This document shows positions 45,271-53,751 of a stretch of DNA of 64,000 nucleotides, piece after piece. The position numbers and the translations under genes are program-made. The stretch covers positions 248,001 through 312,000 of the forward strand of contig CAWJCH010000002.1 of the NCBI GenBank assembly GCA_963841205.1, in the 5' to 3' direction. Positions within the stretch are counted from its first letter, which is position 1. Every line of letters begins with the position of its first letter. The notes beneath the pieces were generated by a model, which saw only the letters and a list, made by a program, of their open reading frames with translations, had not been told where the DNA came from and did no database searches. This DNA is from CAWAWP01 sp963841205. GTDB lineage: Bacteria; Chloroflexota; Ktedonobacteria; Ktedonobacterales; JADMIN01.

Positions 45271-45471
45271 TCACGGCTGCCGGAGTCGTCGCGGGTCCGT
45301 GGCGAAGTGCATCACATAGCCACAGTCGAGGCAGACCCTTGCGTGCACGTCCGACGTGCGAGGCAACCAATTGTTAGGCCACCACACGCCTAACCGGAGA
45401 TCATTGAAGTCTACCGGCCTGGCGTCCATCATCTCGCCGCCGCAGAGTGGACACCGTTGCTCGCTCGCCAT
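45271..45471 (-). CDS. Small zinc-ribbon protein
   Basis: 66 residues with two knuckles, CPLCGG near the N-terminus and CLDCGYV near the C-terminus, forming a zinc ribbon. GGAG lies about ten bases before the ATG. Stand-alone genes of this size may bind nucleic acid or proteins. The stop falls 16 bases from the end of the convergent channel gene. Confidence 0.7.
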   Translation of the reverse strand: MASEQRCPLCGGEMMDARPVDFNDLRLGVWWPNNWLPRTSDVHARVCLDCGYVMHFATDPRRLRQP

Positions 45472-45542
45472 ATATCATTCGGCTCCTCTGCTACCGGCGG
45501 CGCTCATCGCGAGGGTGGCTCTCCATGAGCGCGAGCGATGCC

Positions 45543-46208
45543 TCACCACCCTTCCCAGTGCAGCACCTTCTCGACGGGATCGCGCCCTGCCGGCTTGAAG
45601 TCCTCGCCAAGCGTATACGCCAACGGGATCAGCGCCGCCTGCGCCACCTTCTCGAACGGGATGCCCAGAAGCTCCGCCGCCTCGCGCTCGTAATAGAGAT
45701 GCACCGTCGTCCACGACGATCCCAGCCCACGCAGCCGCGCCGCCAGCATGAAGCTCCACACCGCCGGCAGGATCGACCCCCAATACCCCGCCTGATTCTC
45801 GGCGGACAGCCCCTCGGGACGCCCCCGAATGCACGGCACCAGCAGCACCGGCGCCTCGTGCATGTGCGCGGCGAGGTAGTTCGAGGACTCGGCGACGCGC
45901 ATGAGTGTCTCCGCCCGCTGCGGATCGCGTGCCTGCAGCGCCGCGAATGCCTCGGGCTGGTTGTACGCCTCGTCGAGATACGTCGCCCACCCCTTGCGAT
46001 AGATGTCGCCCAACGCATTGCGCTTCGCCGCGTCCGTCACCACCACCCACTGCCAGCCCTGGCGATTGCCGCCCGTCGGCGCCTGCAGCGCCGTTTCCAG
46101 GCATTCGCGGATCACCTCCGGCTCCACGGGGCGGCTGAAGTCCAGGCGCTTGCGCACCGAGCGCGTCGTCGTCAGCAGTTGGTCGGGCGTCAGGTCGAGC
46201 AGTGGCAT
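45543..46208 (-). CDS. Nitroreductase-family flavoprotein
   Basis: A 221-residue FMN enzyme. N-terminal SVRKRLDFSRPVEPEVI carries the FMN phosphate-binding Arg residues, QAPTGGNRQGWQWVVV the family loop, and the C-terminal AALIPLAYTLGEDFKPAGR the end of the fold. It would reduce nitro compounds or quinones with NAD(P)H. AAGGAGCG before the ATG at 46208 sets the start; an extended -10 lies 60 bases upstream. Confidence 0.88.
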   Translation of the reverse strand: MPLLDLTPDQLLTTTRSVRKRLDFSRPVEPEVIRECLETALQAPTGGNRQGWQWVVVTDAAKRNALGDIYRKGWATYLDEAYNQPEAFAALQARDPQRAETLMRVAESSNYLAAHMHEAPVLLVPCIRGRPEGLSAENQAGYWGSILPAVWSFMLAARLRGLGSSWTTVHLYYEREAAELLGIPFEKVAQAALIPLAYTLGEDFKPAGRDPVEKVLHWEGW

Positions 46209-46270
46209 GCGGCGCTCCTTCTCATCGCGTTCACAATCGCCCGGTGGCGCATGGCCCACCAGTCCCTGCG

Positions 46271-46279
46271 ACTATAGCA
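46271..46279 (-). promoter_or_regulatory. Extended -10 promoter of the nitroreductase gene
   Basis: Minus strand TGC-TATAGT with -10 at 46276-46271, about 62 bases before the ATG. Confidence 0.5.
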
Positions 46280-46326
46280 CGCGACCAGCGCGCATGGCTG
46301 CTCCTTGCCCAAAGGCGCGACCGCTA

Positions 46327-46782
46327 CTAGTGTTCGACGTAGGCGCCCGTCCAAAACGTCCGGTGATCGTGGTCGCGCAGGTCTAGCGAGAAGTCCACCG
46401 ACGCTTTCAGCGCGAGCAGCACCGAGACCCAGCCTGCCACCAGCTCGGTGCGGTCCTCGGCCTGCTGGCCGATGTCCGTGAGGCGCAGATCCGTCCCGCC
46501 GCGCCCGTCGTCAGTGAGGTCGAGCGTGGCAACGCCTCCCCCCGCGTAGCGCGCCACGATCCGTCGCGGCGGCAGCAGGTCGAGCGTCGCATCCTTCAGG
46601 TGCGCGCCCTCCGGCGCGATCCAACCATTCTCGCTATCGAACTGCCCGGCCGAGGACGCCCGATACGGGTCCGTCTCGAGATCCGGCGTGAGGAGATCGA
46701 AGACGAGCTCGCGCGGCGCCGACAGATTGACGCGCCAGGAGGTGTAGCTCGTGGAGGGTTTCATTGCCACACGGGCGCTCAC
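46327..46782 (-). CDS. SRPBCC/AHSA1-like domain protein
   Basis: A 151-residue START-like fold. SWRVNLSAPRELVFDLLT opens the fold, RYAGGGVATLDLTDDGRGGTDLR covers central strands and the long C-terminal helix is ELVAGWVSVLLALKASVDF. Such proteins bind hydrophobic ligands or act as chaperones. The start may be the GTG at 46782 or the ATG at 46764; neither has a strong site. Confidence 0.75.
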   Translation of the reverse strand: MSARVAMKPSTSYTSWRVNLSAPRELVFDLLTPDLETDPYRASSAGQFDSENGWIAPEGAHLKDATLDLLPPRRIVARYAGGGVATLDLTDDGRGGTDLRLTDIGQQAEDRTELVAGWVSVLLALKASVDFSLDLRDHDHRTFWTGAYVEH

Positions 46783-46962
46783 TTTCGGCAGGGGAGATCC
46801 GGAGGACGCACGAAGGAGTCGGGAGGTGCTTTAAGTATACCCGCCCCCTGCCAGCGTCCGGCATCGTGCGGAACACCGATGGTACACAACCTGCAACCGC
46901 AAACCTGCGGATATCGCGCGATGTGCGTTACGTCTAGATTACGAGTGGCAAGGAGTGAGACG

Positions 46963-47148
46963 GTGGTCCGTCGCGGAAGTGCCATCGATCCGACCCTGCA
47001 AAATAGCGGCACGCTCGATGCAGGCGCCCTGCCCGGCGATGCTCAACCGAACGACGACCAGATCGACGATCTCACTCAGGCTGGCTATCGCGGCTAGTAC
47101 GGCAACACCGACCTGGGCGACCAAAACGCCAACTCCCGAGGGTCGTAG
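46963..47148 (+). pseudogene. Small hydrophilic protein split by an in-frame TAG
   Basis: GTG start with AAGGAG seven bases upstream. The frame reads GTLDAGALPGDAQPNDDQID and LTQAGYRG, then TAG at 47095-47097, and continues without shift as YGNTDLGDQNANSRGS to TAG at 47146. The composition continues smoothly across the stop, so the intact protein was likely 60-61 residues. The Asp/Asn/Gly-rich style is like the next gene. Function unknown. Confidence 0.5.
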
Positions 47149-47416
47149 CACGACACTCACCCAGGCACCCGGAGCGAAGGCCACACCGGCGATCAACAGC
47201 ATCCCGACTCCGCCGATCCCGTGGAGCCCGACCAAGGGCGGGATTCTGGCGTCGCGGGGACTGGCGTCTAGGCCGCGAGTGTTCCCACTGGCAGCGACCT
47301 AAATCCAGTCTCCGCGAGCCACCAGTGCGCCAGTACGCCTAGCGGTGTGGAGATGTGCGACGCGTGCGCACCTCCTCTGCACGAAGAGCAGCCGTGACCT
47401 CAAAGGAGTACCCGCA

Positions 47417-47926
47417 ATGACCAACCCCGGCATGACAAGTTCTCCCGATCCGTCGAACCAATCGAACCCAGGCGCGCCCGCCGGCTCAGATGACGACTCG
47501 TCCATGGGCTCGCGCGACGCGGCGAATGAGCAATCCGACTCAGGAGTAGCAGGACTGGGCGGCATGGGCGGTGGTACCCCCAACGCCGGCGGCCTCGGCT
47601 CGCCCGGCGGCGCCCAGCCGCTCGCCACAGGACTGGTTCGCCCGCAAGTCGGCCCCACGGCAGGCACCGCAGGCGCCGGCGGGCAGAATACGTGGCAGAT
47701 CCCCGACAACGCGGTGGCGGACAGTCACCAGCATCCCTCACCTGACGCGCCGCTCACCTTCGGCGATCCCTCGCCCTACCTCGCCGCCAACGCCCCCGCC
47801 GAACGTCACACCGATGGATCGCTCTCGGTGGCAGGGGGCAGCGCCGGTAGCGCCGTCGGCAGCGCCGACGATCTCGATGCGACGCCGAGCCCTGCGCCAG
47901 ACGACACGGCCGCGTCTAATCACTGA
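47417..47926 (+). CDS. Low-complexity hydrophilic protein, C-terminus probably frameshifted
   Basis: 169 residues rich in Gly, Ala, Ser, Pro and Asp (DDDSSMGSRDAANEQSDSG, GGMGGGTPNAGGLGSPGG), probably disordered. AAAGGAG seven bases upstream sets the ATG at 47417. Beyond its stop another frame continues with DGFNFKEGDIIQHAEQGDVA to a stop at 47999, a segment that looks like a natural conserved C-terminus; one base removed near 47915-47925 would join it. Possibly a stress-type hydrophilin. Confidence 0.55.
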   Translation: MTNPGMTSSPDPSNQSNPGAPAGSDDDSSMGSRDAANEQSDSGVAGLGGMGGGTPNAGGLGSPGGAQPLATGLVRPQVGPTAGTAGAGGQNTWQIPDNAVADSHQHPSPDAPLTFGDPSPYLAANAPAERHTDGSLSVAGGSAGSAVGSADDLDATPSPAPDDTAASNH

Positions 47927-47999
47927 CGGTTTCAACTTCAAAGAAGGCGACATCATCCAGCACGCCGAGCAGGGTGATGTCGCCGAGGACAAGGTCTGA

Positions 48000-48333
48000 G
48001 CCACATCAGGCTAGACTATGGGCCAACGCAGATTTCCCCAACATCGGGTCACCCCGGCCCATGGCCTCTTCCAATTGAACGCGAACCTCCCCTTCCTGCC
48101 ACGCCTCCCCTCACCCCGTCGGGAGGCGTGGCGCGGTCCTCCACGAGCGGGGGCTTGTCTTACGGATTTCGCGTGGGTTCTAGTACTTTGCGTCTCGACA
48201 AAGCCAGATGAATTCGGGACTCCGCGGGCGCTTTATCCAACTGCCGCGGCGAAGTTGATATCAGGGGTGAGGCACCCTACTTGCGGGCAAGTGTCAAAGT
48301 CCATCAGCCCGGGCAGTGGCCCCAACCGCACGC
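48000..48333. other. Intergenic with one strong hairpin
   Basis: 334 bases between convergent genes. GCCACGCCTCCC at 48098-48109 pairs perfectly with GGGAGGCGTGGC at 48121-48132 across an 11-base loop. No T tract on either strand. No coding bias. Confidence 0.5.
48098..48132. repeat. 12-bp perfect hairpin
   Basis: Stem GCCACGCCTCCC/GGGAGGCGTGGC with an 11-base loop, between convergent transcription units. It may act as a mRNA 3' end block or be a palindromic extragenic repeat. Confidence 0.6.
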
Positions 48334-51300
48334 TCACGATTTCGCGTCCACCCGCTCGCTCTCGTGCCGCACGCGCAGGCTGAGCGCCGTCGCGCCGCCG
48401 AGAAGCAGCGCCGCCAACCCGCCGATCACCAGCGGCACCGGGATCCCCGACGTCACGGCGACGATCGCCCCGCGCAGCGCCGCCGCGCCCACGAACGCCG
48501 ATCCCGCCAACACGAGCAGCCGCGTCTGCGTCCCTACCCCGATCCCGACGATCACCAGCGCTTCGAGCGCCAGCACCAGCGCGTAGATCGCGTCCGCCTC
48601 GCTGGCGAAGGATTGTCCTAGCGTCGGCAGCAGCAGCACGCCCACGCCCAGCATCGAGCAGAGCGGCGCCGCGCGTTTAAGCGACCCCGCGCGCTCGTCC
48701 ACCGGCAGCAGCGCGCCCGCCAGCAGCAGATAGCTCCCCGGCGCTAGGATGAACGCCTGCACGTTCTCCGCGCCCAGCGCCCGCGTCAGCCACGTCACCG
48801 CCAGCGCGACCGCCCCACCGCCCAGATACAGCACTGACCGACGCCGCGTGACGGCGGCATGGAGCGCCAGCAACGCCGCCAGCGACGCGAGCGCGCCCGC
48901 CGCCGCGAATGTCGTCGGCGCGTGTTGAACGAAGCCGTCCCACACAAACATCGACGCGAGCGCCGTCGCCGCGCCGACCAGCAATCCGCCCCAACTCTGG
49001 ATCTCCAGCCCCGCGACGTGTGCATCTCGCCAGTGCTCCGGCAGGATCGGCAGATCGAAGGCGCCCCCAGCGTCCGGTCGCCGCGCCGGCAGCGGCAGGC
49101 GCCGCCAGAGCAACCCCAGCGCGTAATAGCTCCATCCCAGCGCCGCAAACGCCGCGATCCCGACCCAGCGGTGTGCATCGTGCAGCCCAAGGCCGGTAGC
49201 TAGCGTCAGCACCCCGAGCGCCAGCGGCAGCGGAAGCAGCTCCGGCCGCGCCTCGATGTACGCGATCAGATAGGCCGCCAGCGCAAGTGCCACCAACGCC
49301 CATGGCTCGAACCCGATGTCACCCCGCCCGAGCAGCGCGCCGTACGTGCCCGCCACCGCCGCCGCCAGATACGACGGCCACGCCCAGCGCAGCCCGCCCA
49401 CGCGACCGAGCGCCATGCCGAGGACGGCCAGCCCCAGTGCGATCGGCAGTAGCGCGTGCGCGTCCGGCTGGCGTAATGTCGCCCAGACGATGTAGGCCAA
49501 CGGCGCGAACCCGGCGGCGGGCCTGCGCTCCAGCGCCGCGATACCATAGGCCGTCGCGCCGAAGACCAGCAGCAGCGCCTCCGTCAGGCCCGGATCGCGC
49601 CCCGGCACGCGGTTGACCGCGAGCAGCGATGCCCCCATCGCCGTGGCGTAGAGCGTGTACGCCGCGAAGGCCGGGCCGGCACGTCGGGTCGCCCGCAGCG
49701 CGATGCCCACCGCAGCCGCCGCGAAGACCATCACCAGCGTCGGCACGAGATTATCTGGACCCGGCAGCAGCGCCGCCGCCGAGAGGCTGTAGCCGACTGC
49801 GACGACGCCGAGTACCGGCTGGCGCTCCTGCGCGGCGATCAGGACGGCGATCCCCGCAAAGACTAACAGCTCCGCCACGCGCCATTGTCCCGCATGCGGA
49901 ATCCCCGGCGTCAGACTGAGCGCCGAGAGCACCGACGAGACCAGCGCCGCTAGGTGCCACGCGGCTCCCCACCACTGGCCACGCAGCGCCCGCAGCAATG
50001 CCCCGATGCCGACCAACACGAGCGTCAGGGCGAAGACGACCGCCGCATCGTGCCCATAGCGCGCTGCGTGGTAGGTCAGCGAGACGCCCCAGAGCGCGAG
50101 AGCCGCGGGAGCCGTCATCGCGGCGGGCACGTTCTCGCGCACCGCAACGAGCGCCGCCAGCAGCGCGACGCCGAAGAGTGTCCACGCCGCGAAGCTGATG
50201 CCCAGTGTAGACACCCCCGCCGTCGTCTCACCCCCATCGCCCAAGTGGATGCCGCCCCACAGCGTCGCCCACAGGGCGATGAAATACGGCGCCGCCGCAT
50301 ACTCGCGCCCCAGCAGCACGCGCCCCACCAGCGCCGCCGCGCCAACGGTCAGCATCGTTATCGCCACGGTAACGCCGTCGTTCGCGCTGGTGAACGGCGT
50401 CACTGCCAGCAGTCCGAAGAACGCCGTCGCCACGCCCCCGGCCCACGGCTGTCGCTCGCGCCACCCCGCGATCAGCGCCGCAAGGGCGAACGCGCCGAGC
50501 ACGCCTGTCTGAAGCTGCGCATCCTGGCTGGGGAGGAACGTGGTGACGTAGAGGGCATTGGCGAGCGCCACGGCGAAGGTCGCGCCGCTATAGGGCCGTG
50601 TCTGCGCCCGCGCGCTGAAGGCCATTCCACAGACCCAGAGCGCCAGCGCGAACCCGGTGAAATAGAGGATTAACGTCGCGTCGAGGGCGAATGGCGTTGT
50701 CGTCGCCGTACTTGGCGGCAGCAGCGCCACCAACACCGCGCGATAGTCCAGCGAGAGGAAGATGCCGGCGGCCACCAGCATCCACGTCGCCGCCTCAGCG
50801 AACGCCACCACCGTGCAGACCATTGCCCCGACGCCGAGGCAGAGGATCAGCGGCCCGTTCGGCGGCATATCGTTCTGGATGCTCCACGCGCCGATTGTGG
50901 TCACGGCGAGCCCCAACGCCTCCACCGCACGGCGTAACCTCACGCGTTCTAGCGCCCACTGCCGGAGCGCCATCGCCGCCACCAGCAGCCCCACCGCCAG
51001 TGCTGCAAGGACGATCGCCGTCGTTTCACGTGAAACCGAGGCGAGCGCCGCGATCCCTAGCACGGCTTGCGCCGAGAGCGCCGCGATGCTCCAATCCACC
51101 AGATCGAGCGCCTCGCTCGTTGCGGGAGGTGTTTGCTGGTGCAGGCGACGGCTCCAGAGCGCCGTCAGCGGCACCAGCGTCAGCGCCGCCCAGGTGAACG
51201 GCGCCGTCTCCAGCGCGACGCCGCTCGGCGACACCCCACTCCAGAGGTTAAAGCCCAGCAGCTCTGTCCCGCCGATCGCGGCGAACGCCCCCACTGGGGC

Positions 51301-52215
51301 CAGTCGTTCAGCCGCCTCACGCACGACGCCAAGTGCGTGGGTGCCCGGAAGATCGCGCAGGGCGAGCAGCAGGATCGCGGCGAGCGAGAGCGCCGTCAGC
51401 TCCCATTCCAGCGAGACGTCCAGCCAAGGTACGATGCTGAGCGCTGAGATGATGAACGCGCCCCAGCCGAGATACGCGTAGGTGCCAAATCCCGTTCGCG
51501 CGGCCAGCAGCAGGTAGATCACTGCCGCATAGGCCGCCGCGATGCAGAGCATGCCAACGGCGGGGAAGCCGAGGCTTTGCAGCTCGAAGCGATAGACCGC
51601 CAGCGCCACCAGTGGCGTCATCAGCGCGAAAACGCCCAAGTACGCCCGCGCCACCGTGCGCAGCCGCGTCGAGCGGCGCAGCACGAGGCCGAGGACGCCG
51701 AAAGCGACGTAGACCGCGCAGACCACTGCCAGCTTCGGCCCGTTGCCCATCGCCTGCCAGCCGCCCACCTCGAAGCTCAGCGTCGCAACCAGCAACAGAA
51801 AGCCGCCGAGGTACGCCATGATCGCGATGGCCTGCTCCGCCACGAACGCCCGCCACGAGAACGCCGGCCCGCGCGGCGTCACCGACGCTGGCTCCCGGAC
51901 CGCCGCTGCTGGCCTCTGCGCCTGCGCGGCCGCTGCCGCCGGCCCCTGCCCGCTAGCCGCCGGCGCAGTATTCGCCGACTCTGGCGCCCGTCGCAACGTC
52001 AGGTAGCGATTGAGCAGCTCCGCCCGCATGGTGGTGATACTCTGCTCGCCCCGACCGTCGGCGATCAGCCGATCCAGGGTCTGCACATCACTGTAAAGGC
52101 GGCGTAGCTCCGCCACCAACTTCGCGTCCACCGCCTCGCCGCAGCGCGGGCAATAGCGCGAACCGTCCGATATCGTCGTGCTGCAGGTCGCGCAGGTCAC
52201 AGTCGCCGATGGCAT
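48334..52215 (-). CDS. Very large polytopic membrane protein with N-terminal zinc ribbon (SCO7613-like)
   Basis: 1293 residues. It starts with a zinc ribbon (CATCSTTI...YCPRCG, about 8-27), a helical linker and an Ala/Gln-rich stretch to 125, then about 35 to 40 hydrophobic helices to the end. This architecture is known from DUF2157/SCO7613 C-terminal-domain proteins of Actinobacteria and Chloroflexota. No catalytic motif is visible; function unknown. The ATG at 52215 follows GGGGGAGGC; an in-frame ATG at 52260 lacks a site. A parS-like site lies in its coding sequence at 51022-51037. Confidence 0.8.
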   Translation of the reverse strand: MPSATVTCATCSTTISDGSRYCPRCGEAVDAKLVAELRRLYSDVQTLDRLIADGRGEQSITTMRAELLNRYLTLRRAPESANTAPAASGQGPAAAAAQAQRPAAAVREPASVTPRGPAFSWRAFVAEQAIAIMAYLGGFLLLVATLSFEVGGWQAMGNGPKLAVVCAVYVAFGVLGLVLRRSTRLRTVARAYLGVFALMTPLVALAVYRFELQSLGFPAVGMLCIAAAYAAVIYLLLAARTGFGTYAYLGWGAFIISALSIVPWLDVSLEWELTALSLAAILLLALRDLPGTHALGVVREAAERLAPVGAFAAIGGTELLGFNLWSGVSPSGVALETAPFTWAALTLVPLTALWSRRLHQQTPPATSEALDLVDWSIAALSAQAVLGIAALASVSRETTAIVLAALAVGLLVAAMALRQWALERVRLRRAVEALGLAVTTIGAWSIQNDMPPNGPLILCLGVGAMVCTVVAFAEAATWMLVAAGIFLSLDYRAVLVALLPPSTATTTPFALDATLILYFTGFALALWVCGMAFSARAQTRPYSGATFAVALANALYVTTFLPSQDAQLQTGVLGAFALAALIAGWRERQPWAGGVATAFFGLLAVTPFTSANDGVTVAITMLTVGAAALVGRVLLGREYAAAPYFIALWATLWGGIHLGDGGETTAGVSTLGISFAAWTLFGVALLAALVAVRENVPAAMTAPAALALWGVSLTYHAARYGHDAAVVFALTLVLVGIGALLRALRGQWWGAAWHLAALVSSVLSALSLTPGIPHAGQWRVAELLVFAGIAVLIAAQERQPVLGVVAVGYSLSAAALLPGPDNLVPTLVMVFAAAAVGIALRATRRAGPAFAAYTLYATAMGASLLAVNRVPGRDPGLTEALLLVFGATAYGIAALERRPAAGFAPLAYIVWATLRQPDAHALLPIALGLAVLGMALGRVGGLRWAWPSYLAAAVAGTYGALLGRGDIGFEPWALVALALAAYLIAYIEARPELLPLPLALGVLTLATGLGLHDAHRWVGIAAFAALGWSYYALGLLWRRLPLPARRPDAGGAFDLPILPEHWRDAHVAGLEIQSWGGLLVGAATALASMFVWDGFVQHAPTTFAAAGALASLAALLALHAAVTRRRSVLYLGGGAVALAVTWLTRALGAENVQAFILAPGSYLLLAGALLPVDERAGSLKRAAPLCSMLGVGVLLLPTLGQSFASEADAIYALVLALEALVIVGIGVGTQTRLLVLAGSAFVGAAALRGAIVAVTSGIPVPLVIGGLAALLLGGATALSLRVRHESERVDAKS
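51022..51037. promoter_or_regulatory. parS-like ParB binding site 3
   Basis: CGTTTCACGTGAAACC: the 14-base inner palindrome GTTTCACGTGAAAC is exact and only the two outer bases differ from the consensus. Confidence 0.75.
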
Positions 52216-52247
52216 AGGAGCCTCCCCCGCTCCGCGCGCCCGTGGCA

Positions 52248-52799
52248 TCACACTCTCCAACGGACCTCTAGCGCGGCGTCTGCCCGCAGCGTACTCCTTC
52301 TCCGCTCCCTAGTCCACGCACAACTCGCACAACGATCCGTACAGGATAAGCGGCGGGCTCGGCTGACACTCCGACGTGACCAGATGAACCCATAGTCCCC
52401 GCGTTGGCAGGCAAACGTCAGGGACGCACTCGACAGCGAAGCGCATGAGCACAACTTGGCCCAGGCTGGTTCGTAAGTGCCACCTGCGGCCATCTCCAGC
52501 AAAACCTGCCAGATGATGCAGGAGCTGTCGGCCCGTTCAACGAGGTATATGCTGCGGTATGGGCCACCGAGAAACCGCGCTGTAGCAGGACGGCAGGTTG
52601 CGAAGGCAGAGGTGACGCATCGCGCCTCGGCATTTGCTTGCGCTGGGTCAGCCATCATCGTGGTGTTGACGAGCGTTGCGATGCCGCAGTCCATCCCCGT
52701 GTGTATCGAGTCAGCGTCATTCACGGTTACCACTGCCGCCGCATGCCACGCCGGGCCGCTTACGAGGGAGCCCAGCGGCAAGGCCTGCGCTGCCCTCAC
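52248..52799 (-). CDS. Cys-containing exported-type protein, diverged paralogue
   Basis: Directly after the gene at 52802-53287. It carries DCGIATLVNTTMMADPAQAN, ARCVTSAFATCRPATARF and LTFACQRGDYGFIW, matching in order the NCG, QCFADAFKSCKPAT and CGDFGDF segments of that neighbour. The likely GTG start is at 52799, but no signal peptide is evident and the last 50 residues are Arg/Ser-rich as in a shifted frame, so one or both ends may be decayed. Function unknown. Confidence 0.45.
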   Translation of the reverse strand: MRAAQALPLGSLVSGPAWHAAAVVTVNDADSIHTGMDCGIATLVNTTMMADPAQANAEARCVTSAFATCRPATARFLGGPYRSIYLVERADSSCIIWQVLLEMAAGGTYEPAWAKLCSCASLSSASLTFACQRGDYGFIWSRRSVSRARRLSCTDRCASCAWTRERRRSTLRADAALEVRWRV

Positions 52800-52801
52800 A
52801 C

Positions 52802-53287
52802 CTATTGTTGCTGATTGCGCGACGCTACCACGAAGTCGCCGAAGTCGCCGCACCCGCTCAAGTGCAGCCCGTCGGACTGCTGCACCGCGCCGGTGCACGT
52901 CGCCGTAGTGTCGTGTGAGTTCGTCAGCACCTCGCTATGCACCTTGTCCGACACTACACACGTGCCACCTTGCTTCGCGATGCTGAGCATATGCGTCGCC
53001 CCCGCGTCCACGCCGGAGGTGGTGAACGTCAGCGTCGCCGGCTTGCACGACTTGAACGCATCGGCGAAGCACTGCTCGGCCTTCGCCGCCGTGGCCGCGT
53101 CCGTCGAAAGCGCCAGTTGATTCCTCACCACGCCGCAATTCTGCGCCGTCGCGGGCGTGGTGAATGGTCCTTTCCCGCCGGAATGCGTCAGCGCCGTGAC
53201 CGCAAACACGCCACCGATCACGACGATCAGCGCGACCGCCGCCCCGATCCACGCTTGCCGGCTCATCCTCGCCAAGAGTGCTCCCAT
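52802..53287 (-). CDS. Membrane-anchored Cys-rich extracytoplasmic protein
   Basis: 161 residues. A basic N-terminus and one anchor (AWIGAAVALIVVIGGVFAVTAL) at about 10-32, then an extracytoplasmic domain with six to seven Cys (NCG, QCFADAFKSC, GGTCVVSD, ATCTGAV, SGCGDFGDF), probably disulfide-bonded. GGAGGGGAG about 12 bases upstream sets the ATG at 53287. No known family. The neighbour at 52248-52799 is a diverged copy. Confidence 0.65.
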   Translation of the reverse strand: MGALLARMSRQAWIGAAVALIVVIGGVFAVTALTHSGGKGPFTTPATAQNCGVVRNQLALSTDAATAAKAEQCFADAFKSCKPATLTFTTSGVDAGATHMLSIAKQGGTCVVSDKVHSEVLTNSHDTTATCTGAVQQSDGLHLSGCGDFGDFVVASRNQQQ

Positions 53288-53751
53288 CGATGGTGCTCCC
53301 CTCCTTGCTTCTACGAGTCCTATGCACATCGAGTACCCCCACGCACGCCATGTCAAACAGGACGCCAACCCCACCTCCGAAGTTCCGTTACCCGCCGTCT
53401 CGGGCTGGCCTAGAAAAAACCTCTGTTCCGAGTCCGCTTTCGGCGGAGTCCGCGGCTGGCAGCCATCAGCCGCGATTTCAATCGCCGGCACGGAAGCCTA
53501 TGACCTACAATGAAATGACCTAGCCCTCCTCGCTCCCTCCGCTTGACGATCTCGCCTGCCCTGTGCGACCCTGCTTCCAACGCGCGAAAAACGACGCGCA
53601 CGCCGTATTCCGCGATCCGGAGCTATATCGTGAGAATCGCTCGCGACCCCTGCTGATCCCTACGCCATAGGCTATCCCCCGCCCGCTCGCCTCCCCCTCC
53701 ACGGGACGTCATCCCTTCGCTGACCGTCCGCAACGTGGAGAGGAAATTCGC
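53288..53751. other. Intergenic, no gene seen
   Basis: 464 bases between divergent genes. No hairpin, promoter pair or coding bias could be supported. Confidence 0.4.
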
